A DNA stretch of 64,000 bases from DASPWV01 sp046726375 (GTDB lineage: Bacteria; Acidobacteriota; Vicinamibacteria; Vicinamibacterales; UBA2999). The position numbers and the translations under genes are program-made. Below the pieces are notes generated by a model. The model was not told the DNA's origin and searched no databases. It saw nothing but the letters and a program-made list of their open reading frames with translations. Shown here in pieces: positions 43,519 through 53,261 of this stretch. Position 1 is the stretch's first letter, and every line of letters starts with the position of its first letter. The stretch is taken from positions 62,001-126,000 of the forward strand of contig JBKPAJ010000022.1 in the NCBI GenBank assembly GCA_046726375.1. Direction: 5' to 3'.

Positions 43519-45273
43519 CTATCTCACCGTTTCTCGTAAGACCTCTTCGATCGACGTCATTCCCGCGGAAATCTTGCGTAGGCCGCTCCCGCGCAGCGTG
43601 ACCATTCCTTCCTCGATCGCCGTGCGACGGAGCTCGAGCCCGGACGCGCCCACCAGAATCAGCTCGCGCAGTTTGTCCGTGATTTCCATCACTTCGTACA
43701 AGCCCACGCGGCCCTTGTAGCCGGTCTTGTTGCACTTCTCGCAGCCGCAGCCCTTGAACGCTTTCACTTTTCTCGCTTCTTCGGCCGTGAATCCGATTTG
43801 CTCGAGGGCCTGCGCCGGCACGTCTTCCGCGACCTTGCAGTTTTGGCAGACGCGGCGCACCAGGCGCTGCGCGCACACCAGGTTGAGCGAGCTCGCGACC
43901 AGAAACGGCTCGATGCCCATGTTCATCAAGCGGTTGATCGTGCTCGGCGCATCGTTGGTGTGCAGCGTCGAAAGAACGAGGTGGCCGGTAAGCGCCGCCT
44001 TCACCGCGATTTCAGCAGTCTCGAAGTCGCGGATTTCGCCGACCAGAATGATGTTGGGGTCCTGACGCAGGAAGCTGCGCAGCGCGGCGGCAAAGTTGAG
44101 GCCGATGCTCTCCCGTACCTGCACCTGGTTGACGCCCTGCAGGTTGAACTCGACCGGGTCTTCGGCCGTCATGATGTTCGTTTCGGGCGTGTTGATCTTC
44201 GAAATCGACGAGTAGAGCGTGTTCGTCTTGCCGCTCCCCGTCGGACCGGTGACGAGTACCATGCCCCATGGCTTGTTGATCGCGACTTCGAGCCTTTTGA
44301 GCGACGCGTCCTCGAAACCCAGCTTCGTCATGTCGAGCATCAGCTTCGATTTGTCGAGCAGACGCATGACGATTTTTTCGCCGAACAGGGTCGGCAGGCA
44401 CGAGACGCGGAAGTCGATGTCTTTGCTGGAGCCGTTGTCGGAAAACCGAATCTTGATGCGGCCGTCCTGCGGCAGGCGCTTTTCCGCGATATCGAGCTTC
44501 GCCATGATCTTGACGCGCGACGTGATCGCGTCGCGCATCTTCAACGACGGCGACATGATGTTGTAGAGGATGCCGTCGATGCGATAGCGGATGCGGTACT
44601 CCTTTTCGTACGGCTCGATGTGAATGTCGCTAGCGCCCTTTGAGATGGCGGACATCAGGATGACGTTCACCAGCTTGATGACGGGCGCTTCTTCGCCCTG
44701 TTTCGCCAGCGTCTCGGCGCTGATCTCCTCGAGGTCCTCGATGACCTCGACGTCGTCCTCCTCGGCGGCTTCCATCTCGCCGAGCGTGCGCGCGGCAAGT
44801 TCCAGTGCACTTTCGCCAGGGCCGCCGGCTGCGAACTTTCCCGCTATACCGGCGCCGTAGTACTTCTCGATCGAGTCAAGGACGGCGTTTTCTGACGCGA
44901 CGACGGGTTCGACGTTGTAGCCGGTCATGAACTTCACGTCGTCCATCGCGAACACGTTAGTCGGATCGGTCATCGCGATCGTCAACGTGGCGCCGGCACG
45001 GCTCAGCGGCACAATTTGGTATTTGCGAACCGTCTCCGCTGGAACGAGCTTGATGACGGCCGCATCAATCTCGAATTGGCCGAGCGCGATCGAGGGCACA
45101 CCGTACTGCTTCGAGAGCAGCGCCGTGATCTCCTCATCCTTCACATACCCCAGCTTCACGAGGTTGGCGCCAAGCTTCCCCCCGTGCGTACGCTGATAGG
45201 TCAGCGCGTCCTGGAGCTGTTCGGCTGTGATGCGCCTCTCCTTGAGAAGCAGCTCACCGATACGAACTGGCAT
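43519..45273 (-). CDS. pilB: Pilus assembly ATPase PilB
   Basis: A 584-residue PilB/GspE-type ATPase that drives pilus extension. It starts with an MshEN-like N-domain (VRIGELLLKERRITAEQLQD) that in related proteins binds c-di-GMP, then the catalytic core with Walker A VTGPTGSGKTNTLYSSI, Asp box TAEDPVEFNLQGVNQVQV, Walker B DPNIILVGEIRDFETAE and His box TGHLVLSTLHTNDAPSTINR. Four Cys in RRVCQNCKVAED and FKGCGCEKCNKTGYKG form the zinc site. It is the first gene of the pil operon pilB-T-C-S. Confidence 0.97.
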   Translation of the reverse strand: MPVRIGELLLKERRITAEQLQDALTYQRTHGGKLGANLVKLGYVKDEEITALLSKQYGVPSIALGQFEIDAAVIKLVPAETVRKYQIVPLSRAGATLTIAMTDPTNVFAMDDVKFMTGYNVEPVVASENAVLDSIEKYYGAGIAGKFAAGGPGESALELAARTLGEMEAAEEDDVEVIEDLEEISAETLAKQGEEAPVIKLVNVILMSAISKGASDIHIEPYEKEYRIRYRIDGILYNIMSPSLKMRDAITSRVKIMAKLDIAEKRLPQDGRIKIRFSDNGSSKDIDFRVSCLPTLFGEKIVMRLLDKSKLMLDMTKLGFEDASLKRLEVAINKPWGMVLVTGPTGSGKTNTLYSSISKINTPETNIMTAEDPVEFNLQGVNQVQVRESIGLNFAAALRSFLRQDPNIILVGEIRDFETAEIAVKAALTGHLVLSTLHTNDAPSTINRLMNMGIEPFLVASSLNLVCAQRLVRRVCQNCKVAEDVPAQALEQIGFTAEEARKVKAFKGCGCEKCNKTGYKGRVGLYEVMEITDKLRELILVGASGLELRRTAIEEGMVTLRGSGLRKISAGMTSIEEVLRETVR

Positions 45274-45294
45274 TTGGTTTCGGTCTCGAAAACG

Positions 45295-46308
45295 TCAATA
45301 CATCAATCGCCCGGCGATGCCCCACCGCCGATCCCGATCGCCACCCGCTGCGTAAACCTCGACGTACGTACCCGCGCGCACGGCCAGCGACATGCCTGCG
45401 CTCGCGATCGGCCGCGCACCCGCGGCGGTACTCGCACGCACGCCGCCACGGATGCCGACCGTTCGTCCGCGGAACCAGCGTTCCACTCCTGCCGCTATGT
45501 CGCGACGCTCACCTTGCGGGTAAGCGACGCGCGTCACATCAGCATCAACCGCCACAATCAAACCCGAGTTCCCGGGCCAGCGATCGGCCCACGCCGCACC
45601 GACGCGGACATGCCGCGCGAGCGTTATCTCGTTGCCGTTCTCGCTCCCATCGTCAAACGTCGGCGCGGCCAGATTGCGCGCGACAACGCCAAACCGCATG
45701 CGGCCTGCTGATGCGAGGACGCCGACGTCCACATCCCCCGTGGTGCGACTGTGTCCTGCGAGCGATTCGGCAACGTCGAATCCTTCGTCCCAGGAGCGAA
45801 TCGCGATGTCGCGCGCGGCGAAATCGCCACGCACGAGCTTCGCTGTCGCTCCTACCGTGAGGTTGTCGGCGAGCGACTGCAGCACGGTGATCCCCAGGTG
45901 GCTCGTAACCACCGAGCGGACAGAGACTTGCCGATCTTCTCGGCCCGGAGGGTTCCCAACTGCAGGGCTTAGCTCGGTCTGCCGGCTGCGGGAATAGGAA
46001 ATTCCGAACGGCGGGAGCCCGGCCGCGAGAAGGAGGGTCCCCGTTTGTCCGGCCGGTCCGGTGGCAGTGAGCACGGACGGAGGCTCCCCGCCTCCATGCC
46101 CTAAGTCGAGCAGAATGTTGAAGATTGGTCCGTTGACCAAGCCAGCAGGATTCCAGGCGACCGCCGACGCATCATCGGCGATCGCAACAAAGGCGCCGAT
46201 TCCAGCGGCGCGATTTCCAAGCTGATCAAGCGGTTGGGCTGCGAGCGTCGGTGCAAAGCCAAAGCCGAGCAAAACTGCGAACACGGCCACCGTGATTTTT
46301 TGCGCCAT
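45295..46308 (-). CDS. Predicted outer membrane beta-barrel protein
   Basis: A 337-residue protein with a signal peptide (ITVAVFAVLLGFGFAPTLAAQ). The start of the mature part, QLGNRAAGIGAFVAIADDAS and AVAWNPAGL, is typical of the PorV/TraF/FadL-like group of barrels. The rest has alternating strands and ends in an aromatic residue (IAGRLMY), as outer membrane barrels do. Its role here is unknown; position upstream of pilB suggests a possible link to pili, but there is a 21-base gap and no proof. The ATG at 46308 is chosen because the signal peptide begins just after it. Confidence 0.75.
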   Translation of the reverse strand: MAQKITVAVFAVLLGFGFAPTLAAQPLDQLGNRAAGIGAFVAIADDASAVAWNPAGLVNGPIFNILLDLGHGGGEPPSVLTATGPAGQTGTLLLAAGLPPFGISYSRSRQTELSPAVGNPPGREDRQVSVRSVVTSHLGITVLQSLADNLTVGATAKLVRGDFAARDIAIRSWDEGFDVAESLAGHSRTTGDVDVGVLASAGRMRFGVVARNLAAPTFDDGSENGNEITLARHVRVGAAWADRWPGNSGLIVAVDADVTRVAYPQGERRDIAAGVERWFRGRTVGIRGGVRASTAAGARPIASAGMSLAVRAGTYVEVYAAGGDRDRRWGIAGRLMY

Positions 46309-46436
46309 AACAATTAATTTTGACTGAGCTAAAATAGAGAGGGCGATTGGGAAAGCCATCGTATTCAGCGATTTGAACGAGTGTCAAGGAACTGGACTGT
46401 GGTCAATCGTCGTATGTTGTTTGTTGGGGGGAGACG

Positions 46437-47120
46437 TTGATCCGCCGTATCGCGGGCGTCGTCCTGCGTCCGCGATCCACTCTGGTTGAGCTCGTTGATC
46501 GGCCTGTCTGGTTGGATACCTGGTTCTTTATCCTGATCGTTGCGGGTGTCTGCGCCGGTGCGTTTCTGCGCACCGACGTGGGACGACAAGCGGTCGTCGA
46601 CGAGCGCGTGCGCGTCGCCGAAATGTTCGGCGGCACGGTGACCGATGCCGACTACGCCGCGCTTCAAGCGCGTACGCCCTGGTGGGTGTACTTCGCCAGC
46701 GGCAACCGGATGCTACTGACGCCCGCGGCGACATTGCTCGTGGCGACGGCCTGCTGGGCGGTCGCGCGCGCGGAGGGCACTGATTCGCGCTTCACGCAGG
46801 CGCTGGCCATCGTGGTGCACGCGAGCGTCGTGCTTGTCATCGGGCACGTGATTGCCACGCCGCTTCACTATGTGCGTGAATCGTTGACGAGCCCGCTGAA
46901 TTTCGCCGCCGTTGTGCCCGGTATGGACGAAGGCACGTTGCCGGCACGTTTCTTTGGCTCGATCGATCTGTTCGCGGTGTGGTGGCTGGCGCTCGTAGTC
47001 ATCGGCCTCGGCGTGCTGACTCGCCGCGGCACCCGGCGCTATGCCATGTCGGCAGCAGCGGTCTATCTCGGTTTCGTGGCGGTCATGGCGGGCGTGATTG
47101 CGGCGATAGGAGGAAATTAA
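46437..47120 (+). CDS. Yip1-family membrane protein
   Basis: A 227-residue inner membrane protein with four or five hydrophobic segments and the Yip1-type N-terminus RRIAGVVLRPRSTLVELVDR, which ends in a helix (TWFFILIVAGVCAGAFLR). It starts at TTG 46437, with GGGGGAG just upstream. The next gene follows after two bases, so it is the first of an operon with an HlyD-type adaptor and two permeases. Yip1 proteins in bacteria are of unknown function. The 128-base gap upstream is shared with the divergent barrel protein; I see no clear promoter in it. Confidence 0.8.
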   Translation: MIRRIAGVVLRPRSTLVELVDRPVWLDTWFFILIVAGVCAGAFLRTDVGRQAVVDERVRVAEMFGGTVTDADYAALQARTPWWVYFASGNRMLLTPAATLLVATACWAVARAEGTDSRFTQALAIVVHASVVLVIGHVIATPLHYVRESLTSPLNFAAVVPGMDEGTLPARFFGSIDLFAVWWLALVVIGLGVLTRRGTRRYAMSAAAVYLGFVAVMAGVIAAIGGN

Positions 47121-47122
47121 CG

Positions 47123-48478
47123 GTGTTTCGCAGGAAATGGCTCCTGGTCGTGATTGCGCTCGTCGTCATGGGCGGGATCGCGGCCGCCGTACTCTCGCGG
47201 CGCCGTGATGACGGTGTCACCGTTTCGTCCGAGAGCATCTACAAGCGCGATCTCGAAGCCATCGTGACGGCGTCCGGCAAGATCGATCCCAAGAAGACCG
47301 TCAACATCAGCGCGCAGTCGATGGGTCGGGTGACACGGCTTGCGGTGAAAGAAGGCGACCGGGTCAAGGCGGGCCAGTTCCTGCTGCAAATCGATCCGAT
47401 TATGGCCGAGAGCGCGGTGCGCCGGGACGAAGCCGCCGTGGCAGGCGCGGTCACGGGTCTCGAGCAGGCCCGCGTGCAGTTACAAAGCGCACAGGCGAAT
47501 CTGGAGCTGGCGCGGCAGACGCTCAAGCGCCAGCAGGAACTTTGGCAGAGCGGGCTCACGACGCGTGAGACGCTCGAGCGCGCACAGGCGGAAGTCGATG
47601 TGCGCGAAAGCGATTTGCGCGCGCGCGAACAGGAAATCCGCACACGCCAGGAGCAGGTGCATCAGCAGCAGGCGGGACTGTCGAGCAGCCGTCACTCTCT
47701 TGCGCAGTCGCGCTTCGAATCGCCATTTGACGGGATCGTCACGCGCCGCAACGTCGAAGAAGGCGAAAACGTGGTCGTCGGCACGATGAACAACGCAGGA
47801 ACCGTGCTGCTGACGATTGCCGACATGTCGGTGATCGAAGCCGAAGTGGAAGTGGACGAAACCGACATTCCGCTCGTGCGCATCGGGCAATCCGCAAAGG
47901 TGACGATCGACGCGATCGACGGCAGGACCTTTACGGGACATGTCTCGGAAATTGGTAACAGCCCGATTCAAGCCGCCGGCGCACAGCCGCCGGGCACGCG
48001 AACGGCGACGAATTTCAAGGTGGTCGTGACCCTCGAGGGCGAGATTGCGGAAGTGCGTCCCGGGTTCACGTGCACGGCGGAGATCACGACGGAGAAACGG
48101 CCGCAGGCGGTGGCGGTGCCGATCCAGGCGCTCACGGTGCGCGAGCTCCTCTACGACGAGAAGGGCAACGTCATTCACGAGCCGCGCCCGCCCAAGCCGT
48201 CCCGTTTCCGTTTTGGACCAAGCGTGACACCGCCGGTCTCGGCCTCGACGAACACGGAACTCAAGCCCGGTCAAAAGCGCGAAGAAACCGAGGGCGTGTT
48301 CGTGATTCGCGACAACAAGGCCGTGTTCGTGGCGGTGAAAGTCGGCATTGCCGGCGAGCGCTACTTCGAGGTGACGTCGGGGCTCAAGGACGGTGATCGG
48401 GTAATCACGGGGCCATTCGACACCGTCCGAAACATGTATGACGGCGATCTCGTGAAGGTGAATCAGCCAGGCAAGTAA
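47123..48478 (+). CDS. Efflux periplasmic adaptor (HlyD/MacA type)
   Basis: A 451-residue membrane fusion protein. A membrane helix (WLLVVIALVVMGGIAAAVLS) is followed by the lipoyl half-motif TASGKIDPKKTVNISAQSMG, a long alpha-hairpin of Gln/Glu/Arg-rich coiled coil (about residues 85-200), the second lipoyl half (RFESPFDGIVTRRNVEEGE) and a beta-barrel domain. The GTG at 47123 has AGGAGG nine bases upstream. Its stop overlaps the next start (TAATG). It connects inner-membrane permeases to an outer membrane channel. Confidence 0.92.
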   Translation: MFRRKWLLVVIALVVMGGIAAAVLSRRRDDGVTVSSESIYKRDLEAIVTASGKIDPKKTVNISAQSMGRVTRLAVKEGDRVKAGQFLLQIDPIMAESAVRRDEAAVAGAVTGLEQARVQLQSAQANLELARQTLKRQQELWQSGLTTRETLERAQAEVDVRESDLRAREQEIRTRQEQVHQQQAGLSSSRHSLAQSRFESPFDGIVTRRNVEEGENVVVGTMNNAGTVLLTIADMSVIEAEVEVDETDIPLVRIGQSAKVTIDAIDGRTFTGHVSEIGNSPIQAAGAQPPGTRTATNFKVVVTLEGEIAEVRPGFTCTAEITTEKRPQAVAVPIQALTVRELLYDEKGNVIHEPRPPKPSRFRFGPSVTPPVSASTNTELKPGQKREETEGVFVIRDNKAVFVAVKVGIAGERYFEVTSGLKDGDRVITGPFDTVRNMYDGDLVKVNQPGK

Positions 48479-49701
48479 TGTCGCAAATCTTCGAGTCGGT
48501 CAAGCTCGCGCTCGCGTCGATCTGGGCGAACAAGCTGCGTTCGCTCCTGACGCTGCTCGGGAACATCGTCGCCGTGTCGTCGATCATCACGGTGGTGTCG
48601 TTGATTCAAGGCGTCAACAGCGCCGTGACCAACGCGATCGTGTCCGACCTCGGCGCCGACTCGTTCACCATTCAGCGCACTGGCATCGTCCGCAATCAGG
48701 ACGAAGCCGACAAGCAGCGCAACAATCCGCGTGTGACGCTTGCTGACGCGCAGGCGATTCGCAAGTACGCCACCTCGATTGATGCCGTCATGGCGCAGGC
48801 ACAGACGTCGACGACGGTCGCTTACCGCGACGAGGAGCTGCAGTCGATCCAGGTGCAAGGGGTGAGCGAGGACTACATCGAGTTTTCCACCTTCGACGCC
48901 GAGCGCGGGCGCATGATCAATCCGATCGAGATCGAGCGAAGCCGCCCGGTCGCGCTTCTCGGCTGGCAAACCGCCGATCGCCTGTTTGCCTCGGAGGACC
49001 CGCTCGACAAGGTGATCAAGATTGCGGGCCTCCCGTTTACGGTGGTCGGCGTCAGCAAGAAGAAGGGGGCGTTCTTCGGCAACTCGTTCGACGAGTTCGT
49101 CGTGATTCCTCTCGGCCATTATCAGAAGCTGTTCGGTTACCGGCAGTCTCTCGCGCTGATGGTGAAGCCGCGCAGCGCGGCGGTCGTCAGCGAGGCGCGC
49201 GACCAGGCCCGCATGGCGTTGCGGATCGAGCGCCGCCTGAAACCGCGCGACGACGACAACTTTGGACTGGTGGCCTCCGACGCCGTGCTCGACATTTACA
49301 CCCAGGCGACCGCCGGCATGTTCGCCGTGCTCGTCGGCGTCGTCGCCTTGTCGTTGGTGGTAGGCGGCATCGTCATCATGAACATCATGTTGATGGTGGT
49401 GAGCGAGCGCACGCGCGAGATCGGGCTGCGCAAAGCGCTCGGCGCCAAGCGCCGCGACATCATGTCGCAGGTCCTCACCGAATCGATCACGCTCTCGCTG
49501 ACCGGCGGCGTGATCGGCATTTTCATTGGCGCGTTGTTCGCGCGCGGTCTGTCGGCAGTGACGCCGCTGCCAGCGACGCTGGAGATGTGGTCGGTGGCGC
49601 TCGGGGTGGTGATTACCGGATTGGTCGGATTGTTCTTCGGGTGGTATCCGGCGCGGCGTGCTGCCATGCTCGATCCGATCGAGGCGCTGAGGCGAGAGTA
49701 A
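48478..49701 (+). CDS. MacB-like ABC transporter permease
   Basis: A 407-residue FtsX/MacB-type permease. It has the usual N-terminal membrane helix (LRSLLTLLGNIVAVSSIITV), a periplasmic domain of about 250 residues and three C-terminal helices with VVSERTREIGLRKALGAKRR, the coupling segment that contacts an ATPase, and the ending YPARRAAMLDPIEALRRE. No ATP-binding domain is fused. It overlaps both neighbours by one base. It probably forms a heterodimer with the next gene product. Confidence 0.92.
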   Translation: MSQIFESVKLALASIWANKLRSLLTLLGNIVAVSSIITVVSLIQGVNSAVTNAIVSDLGADSFTIQRTGIVRNQDEADKQRNNPRVTLADAQAIRKYATSIDAVMAQAQTSTTVAYRDEELQSIQVQGVSEDYIEFSTFDAERGRMINPIEIERSRPVALLGWQTADRLFASEDPLDKVIKIAGLPFTVVGVSKKKGAFFGNSFDEFVVIPLGHYQKLFGYRQSLALMVKPRSAAVVSEARDQARMALRIERRLKPRDDDNFGLVASDAVLDIYTQATAGMFAVLVGVVALSLVVGGIVIMNIMLMVVSERTREIGLRKALGAKRRDIMSQVLTESITLSLTGGVIGIFIGALFARGLSAVTPLPATLEMWSVALGVVITGLVGLFFGWYPARRAAMLDPIEALRRE

Positions 49702-51002
49702 TGGGCCGCTTCACGTCGCAAATCGCCCTGTTCAAAGAGACCGCGGTCATGGCGCTCGACACGCTGCGCGCCAACACGATGCGATCGGTGCTGACCATTC
49801 TCGGCGTCGTGATCGGAATCACCTCCATTGTCGGGATGACGTCGCTCATTCGCGGCTTCGATCAATCGCTGCGCAGCACCATCATGGCGCTTGGACCGAG
49901 GACGATGTTCGTGGCGCGTTTCAGCGCGATCAGCTTGTCCTCCGGCGCGGCATTTGTCGATCTCTTACGGCGTCCCGCTGTTACCGTGGACGACGGCGAA
50001 GCCATCAAGCGGCTGTCAACCAAGATCGCGCTGGTTGACACATGGCTCGGTGCGGGCGGCGGCCAGCCCACGATGGAACGCATTTTCTATCGCAACGAGC
50101 GCACGGCGCCGATGCCGATCATGGGCACGAGTGAGCTGTTCGTCGACATCAACTTCGCGAAAATCGTCGCCGGGCGTTCATTCACGGAGCAAGAGGTCCA
50201 GCATCGCCGCAACGTTGCGGTTCTCGGCTACGGGCCTTTCGAGGCGCTGTTCGAAAAGAAGGGAATGGACCCGGTGGGGAAAAAAGTCCGCATCGGCGCC
50301 ATCGAGTACACCGTTGCCGGCGTGATCGGCAAGCGACCTGGTCTGGGCTTCGGGCCGAGCTCAGACGATTTCGTCATCATCCCCTACACCAGTTGGCGCA
50401 AGCAGTTCGGTTCTGAAAAGCTGCGGACCGGCCCGTTTGGCGGTCGCAGCGTCATGGTGGCCGTGGTCCCGCACGAATGGGCGACGCAGGCCGAGGCGAT
50501 GACCGAGGTCGAGGAGATCATGCGCATCCGCCATGGCCTGACGCTCGACAAGCCCAACGACTTCGACATCGTGACACAGGACGCTGCCCTCAAGGTCTGG
50601 GAGCGCGTGTCGCAGGCGGTGCTGCTGTCGCTCGTGGTGATCTCGTCGATTGCCTTGATGGTCGGCGGCATCGGCGTGATGGCGATCATGACGATCTCGG
50701 TGACCGAGCGCACGCGCGAGATCGGTGTACGCATGGCCATTGGTGCACGCCGGCGCGAAATCCTGGTCCAGTTCCTGATCGAGGCGGCCGTGCTCACGAG
50801 CATTGGCGGTGTCATCGGCATTGCGCTCGGGAGCGGCATCGGTCTGCTGGTCAATCTCGCATCCGGCTTCCCGATCTCGCTGCCCTGGTGGTCCTTCGCC
50901 CTTGGGCTGGGATTCTCTGCGGGCGTCGGCGTTTTCTTCGGGATGTTCCCTGCCTGGCGCGCGGCTCGTCTGAACCCGATTGAAGCGCTCCGCTACGAGT
51001 AG
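49701..51002 (+). CDS. MacB-like ABC transporter permease (second)
   Basis: A 433-residue paralogue of the preceding permease, with MRSVLTILGVVIGITSIVGM as first helix, a periplasmic domain, and SVTERTREIGVRMAIGARRR plus the family ending FPAWRAARLNPIEALRYE. Start ATG 49701 overlaps the preceding stop. No ATPase gene follows within this window; the next gene after the repeat at 51001 is an EF-G-like GTPase. The ATPase must be encoded elsewhere if the system works. Confidence 0.92.
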   Translation: MGRFTSQIALFKETAVMALDTLRANTMRSVLTILGVVIGITSIVGMTSLIRGFDQSLRSTIMALGPRTMFVARFSAISLSSGAAFVDLLRRPAVTVDDGEAIKRLSTKIALVDTWLGAGGGQPTMERIFYRNERTAPMPIMGTSELFVDINFAKIVAGRSFTEQEVQHRRNVAVLGYGPFEALFEKKGMDPVGKKVRIGAIEYTVAGVIGKRPGLGFGPSSDDFVIIPYTSWRKQFGSEKLRTGPFGGRSVMVAVVPHEWATQAEAMTEVEEIMRIRHGLTLDKPNDFDIVTQDAALKVWERVSQAVLLSLVVISSIALMVGGIGVMAIMTISVTERTREIGVRMAIGARRREILVQFLIEAAVLTSIGGVIGIALGSGIGLLVNLASGFPISLPWWSFALGLGFSAGVGVFFGMFPAWRAARLNPIEALRYE

Positions 51003-51082
51003 TTCCAAGTTCAAAGTTCAAAAGTTCAACGTGAGTTTTTGGAGTTCTCAACTTTGAACTTTGAACTTTGAATTTTGAACTT
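51001..51082. repeat. Heptamer array with inverted arms (AACTTTG)
   Basis: Left: GTTCCAA, GTTCAAA, GTTCAAAA, GTTCAAC. Right: AACTTTG three times, AATTTTG, AACTT. The arms pair around a 20-30 base loop. The same heptamer is used at 57041, 57552 and 62242. Confidence 0.85.
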
Positions 51083-51133
51083 ATATGATGCGCGTACGAG
51101 CTGCTCATTCCAGCTCGTGAGAGGGATAGCGCT

Positions 51134-53230
51134 ATGAAGGTTTATGACGGCGCCAGCATCCGCAACGTGGCACTCGTCGGCCACAGCGGCAGCGGCAAAA
51201 CCCAATTGGTATCCGCACTGCTCTTTACCTCCGGCATGATGAACCGGCTGGGCAGAGTGGACGATGGGACGACAACGACCGATTACGACGAAGAAGAAGT
51301 CGCGCGCAAACATACCCTCTCCGCCACGCTCGCTTACGCCGAGTGGAACAAAACCAAGATCAATTTCATCGATACGCCGGGATTCGGGAATTTCTTCAGC
51401 GACACGCGCGCGGCGTTGCGCGTGGCCGATGCGGCGCTCGTCGTCATTGACGCCGTCGCGGGCGTCGAGGTGCAAACGGAGAAGGCGTGGGAGGCCGCCC
51501 AGCAGCTGGATCTTCCGCGCATCATCGTGCTCAACCGCCTCGATCGCGAGCGCGCGTCGCTCGCGCGATCCCTCGACTCGCTGCATCAGGCGCTCGGCCG
51601 CACGATCATCCCCATCCAGTTACCGATTGGCGAGGAGAAAGATTTCAAAGGCGTGGTCGATCTCGTTTCGATGAAGGCCTACACGTTTGCAACCGACGGC
51701 TCGGGCAAGATGACCGAAGGCGCGGTGCCGGCCGAGATGAGCGATGCCACCACGGCGGCTCGCGACCAGTTGATTGAAATGGTCGCCGAAGCCGACGAAG
51801 CGCTGATGGAGAAGTTCTTCGACGCCGGCACGCTCTCACAGGACGAGCTCGTGAGCGGCCTCAAGAGCGCCACGCACAGCGCCAAGATTTTCCCGCTCGT
51901 GTGCACGGCGGGTCTGGCCAATATGGGCGCCCAGACGCTGCTCGATGCGGTGCTCGCCTACGCGCCCTCGCCCGCCGATCGCCCGTTCAAGGCGCTTGCT
52001 GCGTCAGGAGACGAAGTCTCGAAGCCGGCCGACGACAAGGCGCCGTACGCGGCATTCGTGTGGAAGACGGTGGCCGATCAATTCGCCGGACGCATCACCA
52101 TGTTCCGCGTGTATCAGGGTTCTCTGAAGTCGGATACCACGGTGCAGAACGCGACCCAGGGGACACAGGAGCGCGTCGGCCACCTGGTGGCGATGCAGGG
52201 CAAGACGCAGACCAACGTGCCCGAGATTCGCGCCGGCGATCTCGGCGCGGTGGCAAAACTCAAGGACACGCGCACCAACGACACGATCGCGGACAAAGCG
52301 TCCGGGATCACATTCGCGCCGATGACCTTCCCGGAGCCGGTGCTCGCCTATGCGATCGAGCCGAAGAGCCGCGGCGACGAAGACAAGATCAGCACCTCGA
52401 TGCATCGCCTCGAGGAAGAAGATCCGACCATTCGCTATTCACGCGATCCGCAGACCCACGAATTGCTGCTGGCCGGGCAGGGACAGCTGCACATCGAGGT
52501 CACGGTGGCGAAGCTGAAACGGCGGTTCGGCGTCGAGGTCAACCTGAAACCGCCGCGGATTCCGTACCGCGAAACGATTACGGCGCGCGCCGAAGCGCAC
52601 GGGCGCCACAAGAAGCAGAGCGGCGGCCACGGCCAGTTCGGCGACTGCAAGATCCGCATGGAACCGCTGCCGCGCGGCAGCGACTTCGAGTTCGTCGACG
52701 AGATCTTCGGCGGCGCCATTCCGCGGCAGTTCATTCCGGCCGTCGAGAAGGGAATCCAGGAGTCGCGCATGCGCGGCTACCTGGCCGGCTATCCGGTGGT
52801 CGATTTCCGGGTGGTGCTGTACGACGGCCAGTACCACGATGTCGACTCCAACGAAATCTCGTTCAAGACGGCGGGGTGGCTGGCTTTCAAGGACGGAATG
52901 TCAAAGGCGCGACCCACGCTACTCGAGCCGATTATGAACGTCGAAGTGTACGCGCCGAGCGATTACGCCGGCGACCTGATGGGCGACTTGAACGGGCGGC
53001 GCGGGCGCATCAGCGGCATGGACCCGCGCGGACAGATGACGGTGATCAAAGCGCAGGTGCCGATGGCGGAGATGCTCACCTACGAACAGCACCTCACGTC
53101 GGTGACGGGCGGCCGCGGCTCCTACCACATGGAGTTCTCGCACTACGACGAAGTGCCGCAGCATCAGCAGACTAAGATCATCGCCGCGGCGAAGGCGGAG
53201 CGGGGGCAGGAGGCAGCAGAGCCGGCCTAG
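51134..53230 (+). CDS. EF-G-like translational GTPase (paralogue)
   Basis: A 698-residue protein with the five-domain plan of elongation factor G but clearly a divergent paralogue (FusA2-like). G1 is ALVGHSGSGKTQLVSALL (residues about 14-31), G3 is INFIDTPGFGNFF and G4 is IVLNRLDRE, where canonical EF-G has NKMD. Domain IV shows HKKQSGGHGQFGDCKIRMEP and GAIPRQFIPAVEKGIQ; domain V follows. It lies alone behind a repeat array, not in a str operon with rpsL, rpsG or tuf. Such paralogues may act in recycling or stress; the specific role is not known. Confidence 0.9.
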   Translation: MKVYDGASIRNVALVGHSGSGKTQLVSALLFTSGMMNRLGRVDDGTTTTDYDEEEVARKHTLSATLAYAEWNKTKINFIDTPGFGNFFSDTRAALRVADAALVVIDAVAGVEVQTEKAWEAAQQLDLPRIIVLNRLDRERASLARSLDSLHQALGRTIIPIQLPIGEEKDFKGVVDLVSMKAYTFATDGSGKMTEGAVPAEMSDATTAARDQLIEMVAEADEALMEKFFDAGTLSQDELVSGLKSATHSAKIFPLVCTAGLANMGAQTLLDAVLAYAPSPADRPFKALAASGDEVSKPADDKAPYAAFVWKTVADQFAGRITMFRVYQGSLKSDTTVQNATQGTQERVGHLVAMQGKTQTNVPEIRAGDLGAVAKLKDTRTNDTIADKASGITFAPMTFPEPVLAYAIEPKSRGDEDKISTSMHRLEEEDPTIRYSRDPQTHELLLAGQGQLHIEVTVAKLKRRFGVEVNLKPPRIPYRETITARAEAHGRHKKQSGGHGQFGDCKIRMEPLPRGSDFEFVDEIFGGAIPRQFIPAVEKGIQESRMRGYLAGYPVVDFRVVLYDGQYHDVDSNEISFKTAGWLAFKDGMSKARPTLLEPIMNVEVYAPSDYAGDLMGDLNGRRGRISGMDPRGQMTVIKAQVPMAEMLTYEQHLTSVTGGRGSYHMEFSHYDEVPQHQQTKIIAAAKAERGQEAAEPA

Positions 53231-53261
53231 GAGTACGGGGTGTGCAGGGCGAACGCACGGA

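Noticed and set aside
51040..51133. Sigma-70 promoter made from the TTGAAC units upstream of the EF-G-like gene
   Set aside because: TTGAAC hexamers recur every 7 bases by chance of the repeat; spacing to the TATATG at 51081 is 15 or 22, not 16-18.
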